Shown: piece by piece, positions 1 through 8,026 of the stretch
Layout of the letters: each line of letters begins with the position of its first letter
How positions within the stretch are numbered: the first letter of the stretch is position 1
NCBI GenBank assembly: GCA_023459055.1
Contig: JAEWVR010000005.1
Coordinates: forward strand, 1 to 64,000
Source of the DNA: Fibrobacterota bacterium
GTDB taxonomy: Bacteria > Fibrobacterota > Chitinivibrionia > Chitinivibrionales > Chitinispirillaceae
Reading direction: 5' to 3'
Length of the DNA stretch: 64,000 bases
Notes under the pieces: model-generated
What the model was told of the DNA's origin: nothing
What the model saw: the letters and a program-made list of their open reading frames with translations, nothing else
The model's database searches: none
Made by a program: the position numbers and the translations under genes

Positions 1-123
1 TTCAGATTCCATCTCACGATGGACACCCTTGCCGTCCGGCTAACATTTCCCCCTGTCGGGTATGTAATGAACTAAGGGACATTCATCCCCGCATCATCGA
101 GAAGAGCGCCCTGCCGGGCGCAC
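1..123 (-). mobile_element. Group IIC intron, 5' end (partial, runs off window)
   Basis: Read on the minus strand, the element starts at 123 with GTGCGCCCGGCAGGGCGC, matching the GUGYG 5' consensus of bacterial group II introns. It continues with the domain I segments GTTAGCC..ACGGCAAGGG, TGTCCATCGTGAGATGGAA and TCTGAA, which I recognise from class C introns such as the Oceanobacillus iheyensis ribozyme. Its 5' boundary lies a few bases past the U-tract of an intrinsic terminator, the usual insertion site of group IIC introns. The remainder, including any reverse transcriptase and domains V/VI, lies outside the window. The family call rests on remembered consensus, not an alignment. Confidence 0.85.
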
Positions 124-124
124 A

Positions 125-162
125 TTATAAAAAAAAGGAGAGTCTTATCAGGCTCTCCTTTT
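125..162 (-). terminator. Intrinsic terminator of the ECF sigma operon
   Basis: The minus strand carries a 10-bp stem, AAAAGGAGAG (133-142) against CTCTCCTTTT (153-162), with a short loop, followed by eight U (136-129). It lies about 30 bp after the stop of the Spy-like gene. The group IIC intron begins immediately after it. Confidence 0.85.
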
Positions 163-189
163 TCTGTACCCCGGAATTAACACGTTTTA

Positions 190-669
190 TTACTTTACAT
201 CTCCATAATGAGCATTTTTGTCAGTACAACCGACATCGGCTCCAGGGCCCCGTTTACCTTTATACCTTCCATGCATGCCTTTTCCCTGACCTTTCCATCC
301 TTTGTCAATCATTTTGCTGAATTGTTCCGGTGTCAGAATTTCTTTAATTTTCAGCATTTGTTCTGTATTGTTTTGTATCTGCTCTGAATGCAGTTTACCT
401 AACGCTACAGCATACGCATCAAGGTTCTGTTTTGATGGATTCGGTTGAACGAGTTCATTTTTGATTTTAAGTCGCACAGAAGCGATACTATCCCGATGTT
501 TTACACTGCTCTCTCTTTTTTCGTTGTGTATTTTAAGCAGTTTCGATTGTTGCTCCTGAGTCAAGCCAAGGTCTGACATCCACCGTGCATGTTGACCCAT
601 TTCGCTCCATGCAGGTGATACTAACAATGATACAGTAAAAACACTGATTATAATTGTACTAATACGCAT
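190..669 (-). CDS. Spy/CpxP-like periplasmic protein (LTXXQ family)
   Basis: A 159-aa exported protein. The chosen ATG (669) has AAAGGA 8-9 nt upstream and opens a clear signal peptide (hydrophobic IIISVFTVSLLV, cleavage near PAWS); a longer reading to 717 would bury it. The mature part is helical and carries the two family motifs LTQEQ (about residue 36) and LTPEQ (about 111), then a Gly/Lys/His-rich tail (GKGMHGRYKGKRGPG). Relatives in this family act as periplasmic chaperones or metal/stress sensors that modulate envelope-stress signalling. It is the third gene of an operon with an ECF sigma factor and a membrane anti-sigma-like protein, so a sensor or feedback role is the natural inference. 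The metal-binding potential of the tail is untested. Confidence 0.75.
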   Translation of the reverse strand: MRISTIIISVFTVSLLVSPAWSEMGQHARWMSDLGLTQEQQSKLLKIHNEKRESSVKHRDSIASVRLKIKNELVQPNPSKQNLDAYAVALGKLHSEQIQNNTEQMLKIKEILTPEQFSKMIDKGWKGQGKGMHGRYKGKRGPGADVGCTDKNAHYGDVK

Positions 670-700
670 ACCATAATCCTTTCGTTGAGTATGAAGATTC

Positions 701-1015
701 TTATTCTCCGGCGCCATTCACTATTAATGCAAGTGCATCACTATCCTGATATGTTTCATCCCCGTTAATGAAACTTCTTGCAAAGTCAAGTTCCTCAATA
801 ATCTCATCAGCAAGCGCAGCCTGTTCGACTTGTTGATTATTAATATTTACAATTGTTAACGCTCCGGCGACCAGAAGCAATGATGCCGCCAGTGATATAA
901 CAATTTTTTGTTTCAGGCTTCTATTGTAAATCCGGTGCTCAATATTGGAGAACGCATCCATTGGTACCGGAGGAACATCAAACAATTCTTTTTGTAAATC
1001 ATTATCATTACGCAT
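701..1015 (-). CDS. Membrane-anchored anti-sigma-like protein
   Basis: A 104-aa protein; the start at 1015 is fixed by GGGAGGAG 6 nt upstream and overlaps the end of the sigma-factor gene by 8 nt, typical of translational coupling. The N-terminal ~38 residues are hydrophilic, one transmembrane helix follows (about 39-57, VISLAASLLLVAGALTIV), and the C-terminal ~45 residues are acidic. Topology and position match anti-sigma factors that hold an ECF sigma at the membrane. No HxxxCxxC zinc motif is visible, so it is not a classical ZAS-type anti-sigma; the assignment rests on context. 31 bp separate it from the Spy-like gene. Confidence 0.6.
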   Translation of the reverse strand: MRNDNDLQKELFDVPPVPMDAFSNIEHRIYNRSLKQKIVISLAASLLLVAGALTIVNINNQQVEQAALADEIIEELDFARSFINGDETYQDSDALALIVNGAGE

Positions 1016-1556
1016 GTAAACTCCTCCCGGCAAGTAGTTTTTCAGACTGAATACGAAGTTGCTCTTTGATCCTGTGGAGTCTGGTACGCAAAGCACCTTC
1101 GTTTTGACCCGTAACTTCCGATATTTCATCATAACTCATCCCGTCAACTTCTCTGGCAACCAGCAGAAACCGGTCATCCGCACTTAACTGAGCAAGCACC
1201 TTTTTGATAAACTCGCTGTTGTCATAAGAATCTGTCCGTTCGTTCCCTGCCAACACAGTTTCTGTTTCATCAAGTGTTGTAAATCGTTTTCGCTGATTAA
1301 ATGCTGTTATAGCAAGGTTATATGCAATCCTATAAATCCAGGTTGATATACCGGACTCGCCCCTGAAATTATTAAGAGCACTGTGAAGTTTTACAAATGT
1401 TTCCTGTAAAAGCTCCTGAGCCAAAATCTGATCCCCCGAAACCATCTTGAAAACAATCCGCCACACAAATGGAGAATAATGGTCATACAGCGCTTTAAAC
1501 GCTTTCCTATCACCCTTTATAGCCCGGTGTAATGTTATTGAATCAAGTTCTTTCAT
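1008..1556 (-). CDS. ECF-type RNA polymerase sigma factor
   Basis: A 182-aa sigma-70 family protein of normal ECF length. Region 2 spans about residues 12-90, with the -10 recognition segment GESGISTWIYRIAYNLA. Region 4 spans about 118-170, with helix-turn-helix DGMSYDEISEVTGQNEGALR. It directs RNA polymerase to a dedicated promoter set, probably including its own operon. It heads a three-gene minus-strand operon with an anti-sigma-like membrane protein and a Spy-like periplasmic protein, an arrangement suited to envelope or metal stress. The specific signal cannot be read from the sequence. Confidence 0.92.
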   Translation of the reverse strand: MKELDSITLHRAIKGDRKAFKALYDHYSPFVWRIVFKMVSGDQILAQELLQETFVKLHSALNNFRGESGISTWIYRIAYNLAITAFNQRKRFTTLDETETVLAGNERTDSYDNSEFIKKVLAQLSADDRFLLVAREVDGMSYDEISEVTGQNEGALRTRLHRIKEQLRIQSEKLLAGRSLHA

Positions 1557-1684
1557 AAATCTGTTTCCATGAGATTAGATGATTATGTGCTATAAATGTT
1601 ACAAAACTTTTGGAAAATAATAAGTAGAAAATTTCACCCTCTAACAACCATGAGAATAAGTATCAATTTCCCGGCTATCATTAA

Positions 1685-2422
1685 CTATTTCTTTACCGCA
1701 ACCGTAAAGACACTTGTTCCAAACGGCAATGGTATTTTTAATCGGTGTACTATATTTTCCAATCGATTATAGGTATATAACAACTTGTTAGTTATCCGGT
1801 TTAGAGTCTTATCCAAATCAGATTCTGCATCATCAGCTTTCTCGAAGAGTCTTTTTATCAGAATTACAAGAAAAAGGGGTGGTAAACGGTAATTATTGTA
1901 TAAAATACTAAATCCGGCTTTTTTTAATAGAGATGCAACCTCATTTTTTGTATACCGGTGGGCGGTGTGCACAACACGATCGTGATTGCGGAAGAGGCAT
2001 TGAAAAGCCGGAAGGTTTAGAATCAATATGCCCTCTGGTTTTAATGCCCGTGAAAATTCGCAGATAATTTTTTCCTGATCAATAATCTCTTTATGGTATA
2101 AGACATCAAGCGAAAAGATTATATCGTATTGTGACCAACCGCATTTCCAGGTATTCAAATCACCCTGAACGACATCTTGTAATCCACGCTGTCTGCAAAA
2201 CTCAACCGCATCGCTGGAGAAATCTATTCCTGCAACATTTCCATATTTTTTTGCGATCTCAAGCATACGCCCGGTACCACAACCAGCATCAAATAACGTA
2301 ATACTTTTTGAAGATCCTGCCTTTTTCAAAATAAAGTATTCAACCAGGTCATGTAAACCACGATACCACCAATACTCATTTTCCTGTTTGAACATACGCA
2401 TATATTCTGACTGTTCCATCAT
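1685..2422 (-). CDS. Class I SAM-dependent methyltransferase
   Basis: A 245-aa protein with a Rossmann-type SAM fold. Motif I is FDAGCGTGRMLEIA (about 43-57), the acidic end of strand beta2 is GIDFSSDAVEFC, and post-motif II is YDIIFSLDVLYH followed by LKPEGILILNLP, as in Methyltransf_11/UbiE-like enzymes. The aromatic N-terminus (NEYWWYRGLHDL) is common in methyltransferases of sugar, lipid or surface-polymer pathways, but the substrate is unknown. Two adjacent ATGs (2422, 2419) follow AAAGGAT; the second has the better spacing. It reads alone on the minus strand, divergent from rpiB. Confidence 0.85.
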   Translation of the reverse strand: MMEQSEYMRMFKQENEYWWYRGLHDLVEYFILKKAGSSKSITLFDAGCGTGRMLEIAKKYGNVAGIDFSSDAVEFCRQRGLQDVVQGDLNTWKCGWSQYDIIFSLDVLYHKEIIDQEKIICEFSRALKPEGILILNLPAFQCLFRNHDRVVHTAHRYTKNEVASLLKKAGFSILYNNYRLPPLFLVILIKRLFEKADDAESDLDKTLNRITNKLLYTYNRLENIVHRLKIPLPFGTSVFTVAVKK

Positions 2423-2676
2423 CTATCCTTTCAGGCCAGCCACCATGTGCCGACAAATTTAAAATAGTATCTCAAAGCATTGGCAAAACAGTGATATTGA
2501 ATAAAGATCGTGGTTTTCAATACCTGTAATAATTCTCCAGTAATTAAACAATGCAATTTTCATGATTTGAATATACCGTAAAAGAGCACTCGTGGTTATT
2601 GGATTATTGAAAAGATTGTCCATTGATGTGCACTTTTGTATTTTTGAACAATTACACTATAAAAAAAGGATTACAA

Positions 2677-3132
2677 ATGGTACAGGGAAACATGAGTCCG
2701 GTTGTGGTCGCGAGTGATCATGCCGGATTTGAGATGAAAGAGTATGTAAAAAAGTACCTTACAGAAAAAGGGATTCCATTCTTTGATGCCGGTGCGGAAA
2801 AACTGGATCCCCATGATGGATATCCGCAGTTTGCTTTTAAACTTGCAGAACTTGTTTCGAGTGGAAAGTACTCACGCGGGATTCTTATGTGTGGAACCGG
2901 TATTGGTGCATCAATTGCAGCAAATCGTGTAAAGAAAGTGCGGGCAGCATTGTGCTATTCTCCTGATATGGCACGCATGTCACGTCTGCATAATGATTCA
3001 AATGTACTTGTGCTTGGCGGAAGAACCACAACACAGGTCGTCGCTGCAGAGATCATGGATTCATGGTTTGCAACAGAATTCGAAGGTGGCAGACATCAGG
3101 GAAGAATTGACGAAATGGACATTCACTGCTGA
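2677..3132 (+). CDS. rpiB: Ribose-5-phosphate isomerase B
   Basis: A 151-aa RpiB/LacAB family sugar-phosphate isomerase that interconverts ribose-5-phosphate and ribulose-5-phosphate in the pentose phosphate pathway. Diagnostic segments are ASDHAG near the N-terminus, the catalytic-cysteine loop MCGTGIGASIAANR and the ARMSRLHNDSNVLVLGGR block. The ATG at 2677 is preceded by AAAGGAT; an upstream in-frame extension to 2623 adds residues not seen in the family. It is monocistronic by position, followed by a GC-rich hairpin. Confidence 0.93.
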   Translation: MVQGNMSPVVVASDHAGFEMKEYVKKYLTEKGIPFFDAGAEKLDPHDGYPQFAFKLAELVSSGKYSRGILMCGTGIGASIAANRVKKVRAALCYSPDMARMSRLHNDSNVLVLGGRTTTQVVAAEIMDSWFATEFEGGRHQGRIDEMDIHC

Positions 3133-3139
3133 AAAGAAA

Positions 3140-3177
3140 CGCCCCCACCCGCTCGCAAAACCAAGCGGGTGGGGGCG
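3140..3177. repeat. 14-bp GC-rich hairpin after rpiB
   Basis: CGCCCCCACCCGCT (3140-3153) pairs perfectly with AGCGGGTGGGGGCG (3164-3177) around a 10-nt loop. No U-run follows on the plus strand; the A-rich flank (3132-3139) would give a U-rich tail only on the minus strand. It may stabilise the rpiB 3' end or act as a Rho-assisted stop. Confidence 0.6.
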
Positions 3178-3264
3178 CACAATCGGCACAACTGCAACAT
3201 GTCAAACATTACATTAACAACATTGGACACACTTCTACGGGACGAGCGTACTGCGCTATAAATA

Positions 3265-3293
3265 TACTGTCATTTTTGTTTTACCTGACAGTA
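3265..3293. promoter_or_regulatory. Dyad upstream of dCMP deaminase
   Basis: TACTGTCA (3265-3272) and TGACAGTA (3286-3293) form an 8-bp inverted repeat with a 13-nt T-rich spacer, about 60 bp before the deaminase start. It could be an operator or mRNA hairpin; no regulator is recognised. Confidence 0.3.
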
Positions 3294-3351
3294 ATGGAGT
3301 ACACACCTGTGCAGATTCACAAAACATTTATACACTTAAAGGAATTGCAGT

Positions 3352-3825
3352 ATGTCAACTATATCAACTGTAAACAAACTGCCTTCGGGAAGCAAGCGTG
3401 TCTCCTGGGACCAGTATTTCATGAATATTGCTGTACAGGCAGCTACCCGTGCGACATGCGACCGTAAACATGTCGGGGCTGTTATCGTACGAGATAAAAC
3501 CATCTTGTCAACAGGATACAACGGCAGCATTCGCGGACTTCCCCACTGTGATGATGCTGGTCACATGATGGACAACGGGCATTGCGTTGCAACCGTTCAT
3601 GCTGAAGCAAACGCCATAATTCAGGCTGCAAAAAACGGTACATCCATTGACGGTGCGGATATTTACGTAACAGCATCACCATGCTGGAACTGTTTCAAAC
3701 TTATCGCTAACAGTGGAATCAAGCGTATCGTTTTCCTTGAATTTTATCGTGATGAACGCATTCTTTCGGTTGCAGAGCAGGCAGGTATTAAGCTGGAACA
3801 GCTGGAGAGATACAACACACAATAG
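3352..3825 (+). CDS. dCMP deaminase family protein (ComEB-like)
   Basis: A 157-aa zinc-dependent cytidine/deoxycytidylate deaminase. The zinc and catalytic motif HAEANAII (about residues 83-90) and the second metal motif SPCWNC are intact. An additional Cys/His cluster (LPHCDDAGH, GHCVATVH) matches the second zinc site of the dCMP deaminase/ComEB group. The expected reaction is dCMP to dUMP, feeding dTMP synthesis; dut (20.7 kb) supplies the same pool. AAAGGAA precedes the ATG. Distinguishing dCMP deaminase from ComEB is not possible from sequence alone. Confidence 0.88.
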   Translation: MSTISTVNKLPSGSKRVSWDQYFMNIAVQAATRATCDRKHVGAVIVRDKTILSTGYNGSIRGLPHCDDAGHMMDNGHCVATVHAEANAIIQAAKNGTSIDGADIYVTASPCWNCFKLIANSGIKRIVFLEFYRDERILSVAEQAGIKLEQLERYNTQ

Positions 3826-3855
3826 ACTCTTTAATTCTCGCCCGCACTGGAAGCA

Positions 3856-3950
3856 CGCCCCCTAAATCCCCCGCAGGGGGACTTGAAGAAGGATAGTAAA
3901 TTCAGCCTTTCAACTCTTCAAAGTCCCCCTGCGGGGGATTTAGGGGGCGC
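3856..3950. repeat. Long inverted repeat between convergent genes
   Basis: Two ~33-bp arms, left 3856-3889 and right 3916-3950, are near-perfect inverted copies with one bulged A. Each arm contains the internal palindrome CCCCCGCAGGGGG and the CCCCTAAAT block. A T5 run follows at 3952. The spacer is ~26 nt. It separates the dCMP deaminase (+) from the phosphopantetheinyl transferase (-), so it can serve as a bidirectional terminator. The shape also suits a small dispersed palindromic element. Confidence 0.75.
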
Positions 3951-3990
3951 GTTTTTGAGTGCGAGCGCGCATACAAATGTAGTTTAACAG

Positions 3991-4686
3991 TTAGAACATT
4001 GACAACTGATCAAATCCGAGTCGGGTTACTGTCTGTGGAAAATTTCCGGATTCACTACATAATGCGCAGTTATATCCTGAATCTGTTTCATAATGCCTGA
4101 ATTTGTAGGAACGACATTTTGCATTTGATAAATTTGAAAAACCAATATAGCCGGAATTGTCAATATCAAACTCAAAAGAGTCAAGTGGTATAGAAAGACC
4201 TTTTCCTTCAGCCTTGATAAAGCTCTCTTTGAGTGTCCAGAGTTTAAAAAAGAAATCCCGCTGGTCTGTTTCTGGTTTTGCTTTTAGTAATGCAGCCTCA
4301 TTTTTTGTGAAGAACCGGTCTGCAATTGCCAAATCGGTATTGCGCATAATCTCAATATCCACACCAACGACTTTATTGTCAAACGCAACCGCAACCAGAT
4401 TACCGGAATGGGCAACATTAAAGAACAGCCTGCTCGAATTGACACAATGAGGTTTACCAAATTCATCTCTCTGAATGTCTACCTTTGCCATATCAATTCC
4501 AAGAAATTCTGCAAGCTTGATCCTGCAGATCAGCTCACCACACAAACTCTGCAGTGCGTTTCGGCGAAAGTGGAATCTTCTAATCCTGTCAACACGATCT
4601 TCAGGAAGCAGATTCAGCAGTTTATAATAGGCTGGATCATCCAGATCTGATGGTACTGTAATGATAAAAAGAGATGGCAGAGTCAC
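3991..4686 (-). CDS. 4'-phosphopantetheinyl transferase (Sfp/Gsp type)
   Basis: A 231-aa Sfp-type enzyme that transfers phosphopantetheine from CoA to the serine of acyl or peptidyl carrier proteins. The three family signatures are present: FNVAHSG (about 89-95), the magnesium motif GVDIE (about 108-112) and the catalytic helix WTLKESFIKAEGKGL (about 150-164). The length fits the Sfp rather than the shorter AcpS class. It may activate fatty-acid ACP or secondary-metabolite carrier proteins; no carrier gene lies nearby. 36 bp separate it from the flavoprotein upstream, so the two may be co-transcribed. Confidence 0.88.
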   Translation of the reverse strand: MTLPSLFIITVPSDLDDPAYYKLLNLLPEDRVDRIRRFHFRRNALQSLCGELICRIKLAEFLGIDMAKVDIQRDEFGKPHCVNSSRLFFNVAHSGNLVAVAFDNKVVGVDIEIMRNTDLAIADRFFTKNEAALLKAKPETDQRDFFFKLWTLKESFIKAEGKGLSIPLDSFEFDIDNSGYIGFSNLSNAKCRSYKFRHYETDSGYNCALCSESGNFPQTVTRLGFDQLSMF

Positions 4687-4722
4687 ATTAATCCGCTTTC
4701 ATAATTGACAACATAGGTAATT

Positions 4723-5925
4723 TTACATCAGGTGACGCATTGCCCAGACAAGGCGGGGAAAACGCCCCAGACTTGCACGAAAAATTTTTGACATGGTAAG
4801 CTGATCCTGCGGAACAGAAGATAACAGGTGCGCAGCAGCATCATAGTCACGATCAGGAACAGCAAACAGCGATCCCTTTACACGCGCAAGTTTTGAATGC
4901 CGTTTACCGCGCATTTTTTCCCATTGTGATTCATACTCCCTGATTGCACGGCTTACATCCCACGAATGGTGTGCATCAACCATTCTCTGTGCACATCTAG
5001 CGGCAAGTTTTCCACAAAGTAACGCTTCACTGATACCAGCTCGTGAAATCGGATTCACCGTACTTGCACTATCTCCAGTTTTGATCAACCCTTTTACTGC
5101 AAACGAATCTTTTCTGACATGACAGGGAATTGATCCTGCAAAACGTTTTTTTATCTCTACACCATGAAAATTCTTTTCAAGAAATTCATCCAGCAGTACC
5201 CGGAGATTAACCGAACCTAAATATTTTTTGCCTATAACAATACCAATATTTGCGGAATGATTCTCCCGGGGAAATACCCAGACATACCCACCGGGGGCAT
5301 AATGTGAGCAGGTGTAGATATGTATTCTATCAAGTGCGACATTTACTTTTTCAGCCCATACGAAATACGCAGGTTCAAGATCTGTTGGTTTGCCAATGAT
5401 TTTTTCGCCTTTGCCAAATCCACCGATCGGCCCGGATGCATCAATAACAACCTTCGCATCAATTGATAACCCATTTGACAAACTGACCGTTCTGAGATTA
5501 TCATGCTCTTTCGAAATTCCTGTCACTTTCACATTAAACAATAGATCGCCGCCCGACGCTCTGATTTCATCCGCCATATCACGCTGCATTACGGTGCGAT
5601 TAATAATATACCCACCAAATTTATCAGTATAATTGATCATCGATCCGTCCGGAGAATGATAACAGGCACTTGTAATATTCTGACGAATCCATGATTGGCG
5701 AACATTTTTATGAGCCTCATGAAATCCAAGTCGCCCCACCCCCTCTGCACAAGGAATCGGAAGCTCCCATGGGATCATTTTATCGATAAGAAGCAATGAT
5801 TTTCCTGTACCGGCAAGATGCACCCCGGCATTTAAACCGGCTGGTCCGGCCCCGACAATAATGATATCATACATATTCTTTAGGTTTGTATCACCCATAC
5901 AACTGCCTGATTGTGATAAAAGCAC
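4723..5925 (-). CDS. Geranylgeranyl reductase-family FAD flavoprotein
   Basis: A ~400-aa FAD-dependent oxidoreductase. The ADP-binding motif IIIVGAGPAGLNAG lies within the first 35 residues. Typical GGR-family blocks follow: CAEGVGRLG, NRTVMQRDMADE, VIDASGP, PGGYVWVFPR and, near the C-terminal third, GLIKTGDSASTVNPISRAGI. Family members reduce isoprenoid double bonds of chlorophyll/quinone side chains or of archaeal-type ether lipids. A GGGP synthase at 44 kb makes an ether-lipid substrate conceivable; a distant monooxygenase-like role is not excluded. Start uncertain: GTG 5925 has AGGAA at good spacing, while ATG 5898 and ATG 5874 (MYDIIIVG) place the N-terminus closer to the family norm. 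Confidence 0.8.
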   Translation of the reverse strand: MLLSQSGSCMGDTNLKNMYDIIIVGAGPAGLNAGVHLAGTGKSLLLIDKMIPWELPIPCAEGVGRLGFHEAHKNVRQSWIRQNITSACYHSPDGSMINYTDKFGGYIINRTVMQRDMADEIRASGGDLLFNVKVTGISKEHDNLRTVSLSNGLSIDAKVVIDASGPIGGFGKGEKIIGKPTDLEPAYFVWAEKVNVALDRIHIYTCSHYAPGGYVWVFPRENHSANIGIVIGKKYLGSVNLRVLLDEFLEKNFHGVEIKKRFAGSIPCHVRKDSFAVKGLIKTGDSASTVNPISRAGISEALLCGKLAARCAQRMVDAHHSWDVSRAIREYESQWEKMRGKRHSKLARVKGSLFAVPDRDYDAAAHLLSSVPQDQLTMSKIFRASLGRFPRLVWAMRHLM

Positions 5926-6379
5926 AAAATTCCTGTGCTTTAAAGTAATATAAAACAGATTTAAGGTTCTGATTTTTTTACTGTTCTAAACAATTTACCT
6001 TATTTTTGCCATCTTTGCGTTAAAAATCGTACCCATTTATTACATTCAACTCTTATATCATATAAATTATATAGATCATTTGCAAAGTATACCATATCAT
6101 TTGATCTAACGTTTTGAGTTTAACACCTGGATAAACTCCGAGCCATGGCTGTAAAGGAGGGGGGTTCTCTCTTACATGTGACAAGAACGCCCTCCCTTAC
6201 GGTCAGGCCTCTGAATGAACAAAAATTAACAGTATTCGCAATTTTCTATTCGAATTATCAGGATACATAACTTATACGGGTTGTATCTATTGTCCGACAT
6301 CTATTTTACTATATATTTCAGGCCATGCGCATTCAATGGTTGATAATCTACTGACTCAACAGGGTTTGCATACTTATTT
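5926..6379. other. 454-bp AT-rich intergenic region (divergent)
   Basis: No coding sequence is supported here. It separates the minus-strand flavoprotein from the plus-strand J-domain gene, so promoters for both are expected. The one structure I see is an imperfect 15-bp hairpin: 6154-6168 (AAGGAGGGGGGTTCT) against 6184-6198 (AGAACGCCCTCCCTT). Confidence 0.5.
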
Positions 6380-7138
6380 ATGATTTTCAGTAACAGTAAA
6401 CATTCTGTCCCGGCACCGGGATCCAACATCGCTCATGGTGACTCAAACGACAGCATTGAAAAAGAAATTTCTGTTCTGGAAAAAGAACTTAAGGATATTG
6501 ATACCGGTATCCGTATCCTGCAGGCACAGATTCAAAGCCGCTATCGAAGTGAGATATCCCGCATACAAACACTGACATCTCTTCATAAAAGTCAACGTAA
6601 ACAAAAGCATGAAAAACGACTCGAACAGAAAAAACGGGGCAAAAACTACAAAGAGCCACAGCGCCGACAGGATGACACATCACGCCAAAAAAGCACTGTT
6701 CACAATCCAGACCATCACGTTATCAAACAACTGTATCGTGAAGCAATTGTCCAGGTGCATCCCGACAAATTTGTCAATGAACCCGAAGAAAAAAGCAAGC
6801 GAAGTCAGGAGCTTACTATTCAGTTAATTGACATTTACCAAAAGGGTGATCTTGAACAGCTGAAACTGTTCCACCGCTATATTCTCAGCGGCAGCGCAAT
6901 GGAAACGGTTCATGATACAGGATTTGATTCGCATACAAAAAAGGAGCTGCTTGAAAAAAAACGCAGTGATCTTTTACAGGCAATTACCGAGGCAAAACAG
7001 TCCCGTTTTTATGAGGTGATAACGACCTATACCGATCCGCTTAAGTTCATTGACGAACTTTCAGCCTATTTTTTACAGCGTATTGTGCAGCTTGAAAAGA
7101 GAACGAGGGTTAGAAAGAATGTGACGCATGACGAGTAA
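6380..7138 (+). CDS. J-domain (DnaJ-like) protein with coiled-coil N-terminus
   Basis: A 252-aa protein. Residues ~22-100 are a highly charged coiled coil rich in Lys, Gln and Glu. A J-like segment follows at about 113-160: IKQLYREAIVQVHPDKF carries the invariant HPD tripeptide that stimulates Hsp70 ATPase. A second charged helical region (185-250) ends the protein. The usual Gly/Phe and zinc-finger regions of DnaJ are absent, and the loop after HPD is atypical. It probably recruits DnaK to a specific client; no hsp70 gene is in the window. No strong ribosome-binding site precedes the ATG. Confidence 0.65.
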   Translation: MIFSNSKHSVPAPGSNIAHGDSNDSIEKEISVLEKELKDIDTGIRILQAQIQSRYRSEISRIQTLTSLHKSQRKQKHEKRLEQKKRGKNYKEPQRRQDDTSRQKSTVHNPDHHVIKQLYREAIVQVHPDKFVNEPEEKSKRSQELTIQLIDIYQKGDLEQLKLFHRYILSGSAMETVHDTGFDSHTKKELLEKKRSDLLQAITEAKQSRFYEVITTYTDPLKFIDELSAYFLQRIVQLEKRTRVRKNVTHDE

Positions 7139-7176
7139 CAAGTGACAAGCTGTACCCCTAATGAGTAATAGCCCAA

Positions 7177-7839
7177 CTACCACACGATAGCAGACTTTCC
7201 ATGATTGACAAGATACGCATTAGCCTGACTGAAATGGTTATTTCCGAAAAAGCCGCGATGTGCTGAGAGCGGTGATGGATGAGGAGATTTTAATACCAGA
7301 TGACGATTATCTGGAATCACTTCACCTTTTTTATGCGCGTATGAACCCCATAACATGAACACACAGTGCTCATTCTCCTGTGCAAGCAGCCTTATTGCTG
7401 CATGAGTAAATCTTTCCCAGCCGCGTTTCTGATGAGACCCTGCCTGCTGTGCCCTTACTGTCAATGTAGCATTTAACAGTAGTACCCCCTGACGAGCCCA
7501 GCGTTCAAGATTACCGCTTGACGGTACCGGGATATTGAGATCACGCTTTATTTCCTTGAAAATATTGACTAACGATGGCGGATGCGGGACACCATCATTG
7601 ACAGAAAAGCATAGACCATGCGCCTGCCCCTCTCCGTGATATGGATCCTGACCAAGAATTACAACCTTGACAGAATCAAAAGAACAGAGATTGAATGCGT
7701 TAAAAATCTGTCCGGATGGCGGATAGATTATGTTTTGGGAATACTCATCATCGACAAATGTAATAAGCTCACTGAAATAATCACATTCAATTTCAGATTG
7801 CAATCTTTTTTTCCAGCTTGTATTAAAATCAAGATTCAT
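7177..7839 (-). CDS. ung: Uracil-DNA glycosylase (family 1)
   Basis: A 220-aa enzyme that excises uracil from DNA at the start of base excision repair. The catalytic water-activating motif GQDPYHGEGQAHGL (about 63-76) and the minor-groove loop HPSPLSAHRGFFG (about 186-198) are intact, and the length is standard for Ung. The start codon (7839) has no convincing Shine-Dalgarno sequence; a short hexanucleotide GRTTRA repeat lies directly upstream instead, as also seen upstream of the SpoU methyltransferase at 57 kb. It converges with the J-domain gene. Confidence 0.96.
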   Translation of the reverse strand: MNLDFNTSWKKRLQSEIECDYFSELITFVDDEYSQNIIYPPSGQIFNAFNLCSFDSVKVVILGQDPYHGEGQAHGLCFSVNDGVPHPPSLVNIFKEIKRDLNIPVPSSGNLERWARQGVLLLNATLTVRAQQAGSHQKRGWERFTHAAIRLLAQENEHCVFMLWGSYAHKKGEVIPDNRHLVLKSPHPSPLSAHRGFFGNNHFSQANAYLVNHGKSAIVW

Positions 7840-7852
7840 AGTATTAATTCGA

Positions 7853-7876
7853 GATTGAGGTTAAGATTAAGGTTTA
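7853..7876. repeat. Hexanucleotide GRTTRA repeat upstream of ung
   Basis: Four consecutive units GATTGA-GGTTAA-GATTAA-GGTTTA begin 14 bp upstream of the ung start on the minus strand. They are the same unit as the 12-copy tract at 57025-57096. Degenerate reverse-orientation copies (CTTAATC, CCTTAATCC) continue to about 7965. Confidence 0.7.
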
Positions 7877-8026
7877 GGATGAAAATACATACATTCAACT
7901 TTCCTCCTCAGCCTTATACTTAATCTCGATTATTCCTTTCGTTACTTCGTTTACCTTAATCCAATCCAGACGACACAACCGTTTCTGTGTTTTTTACGGC
8001 CATCCCTACTCCAGTTGAATTGCGAA

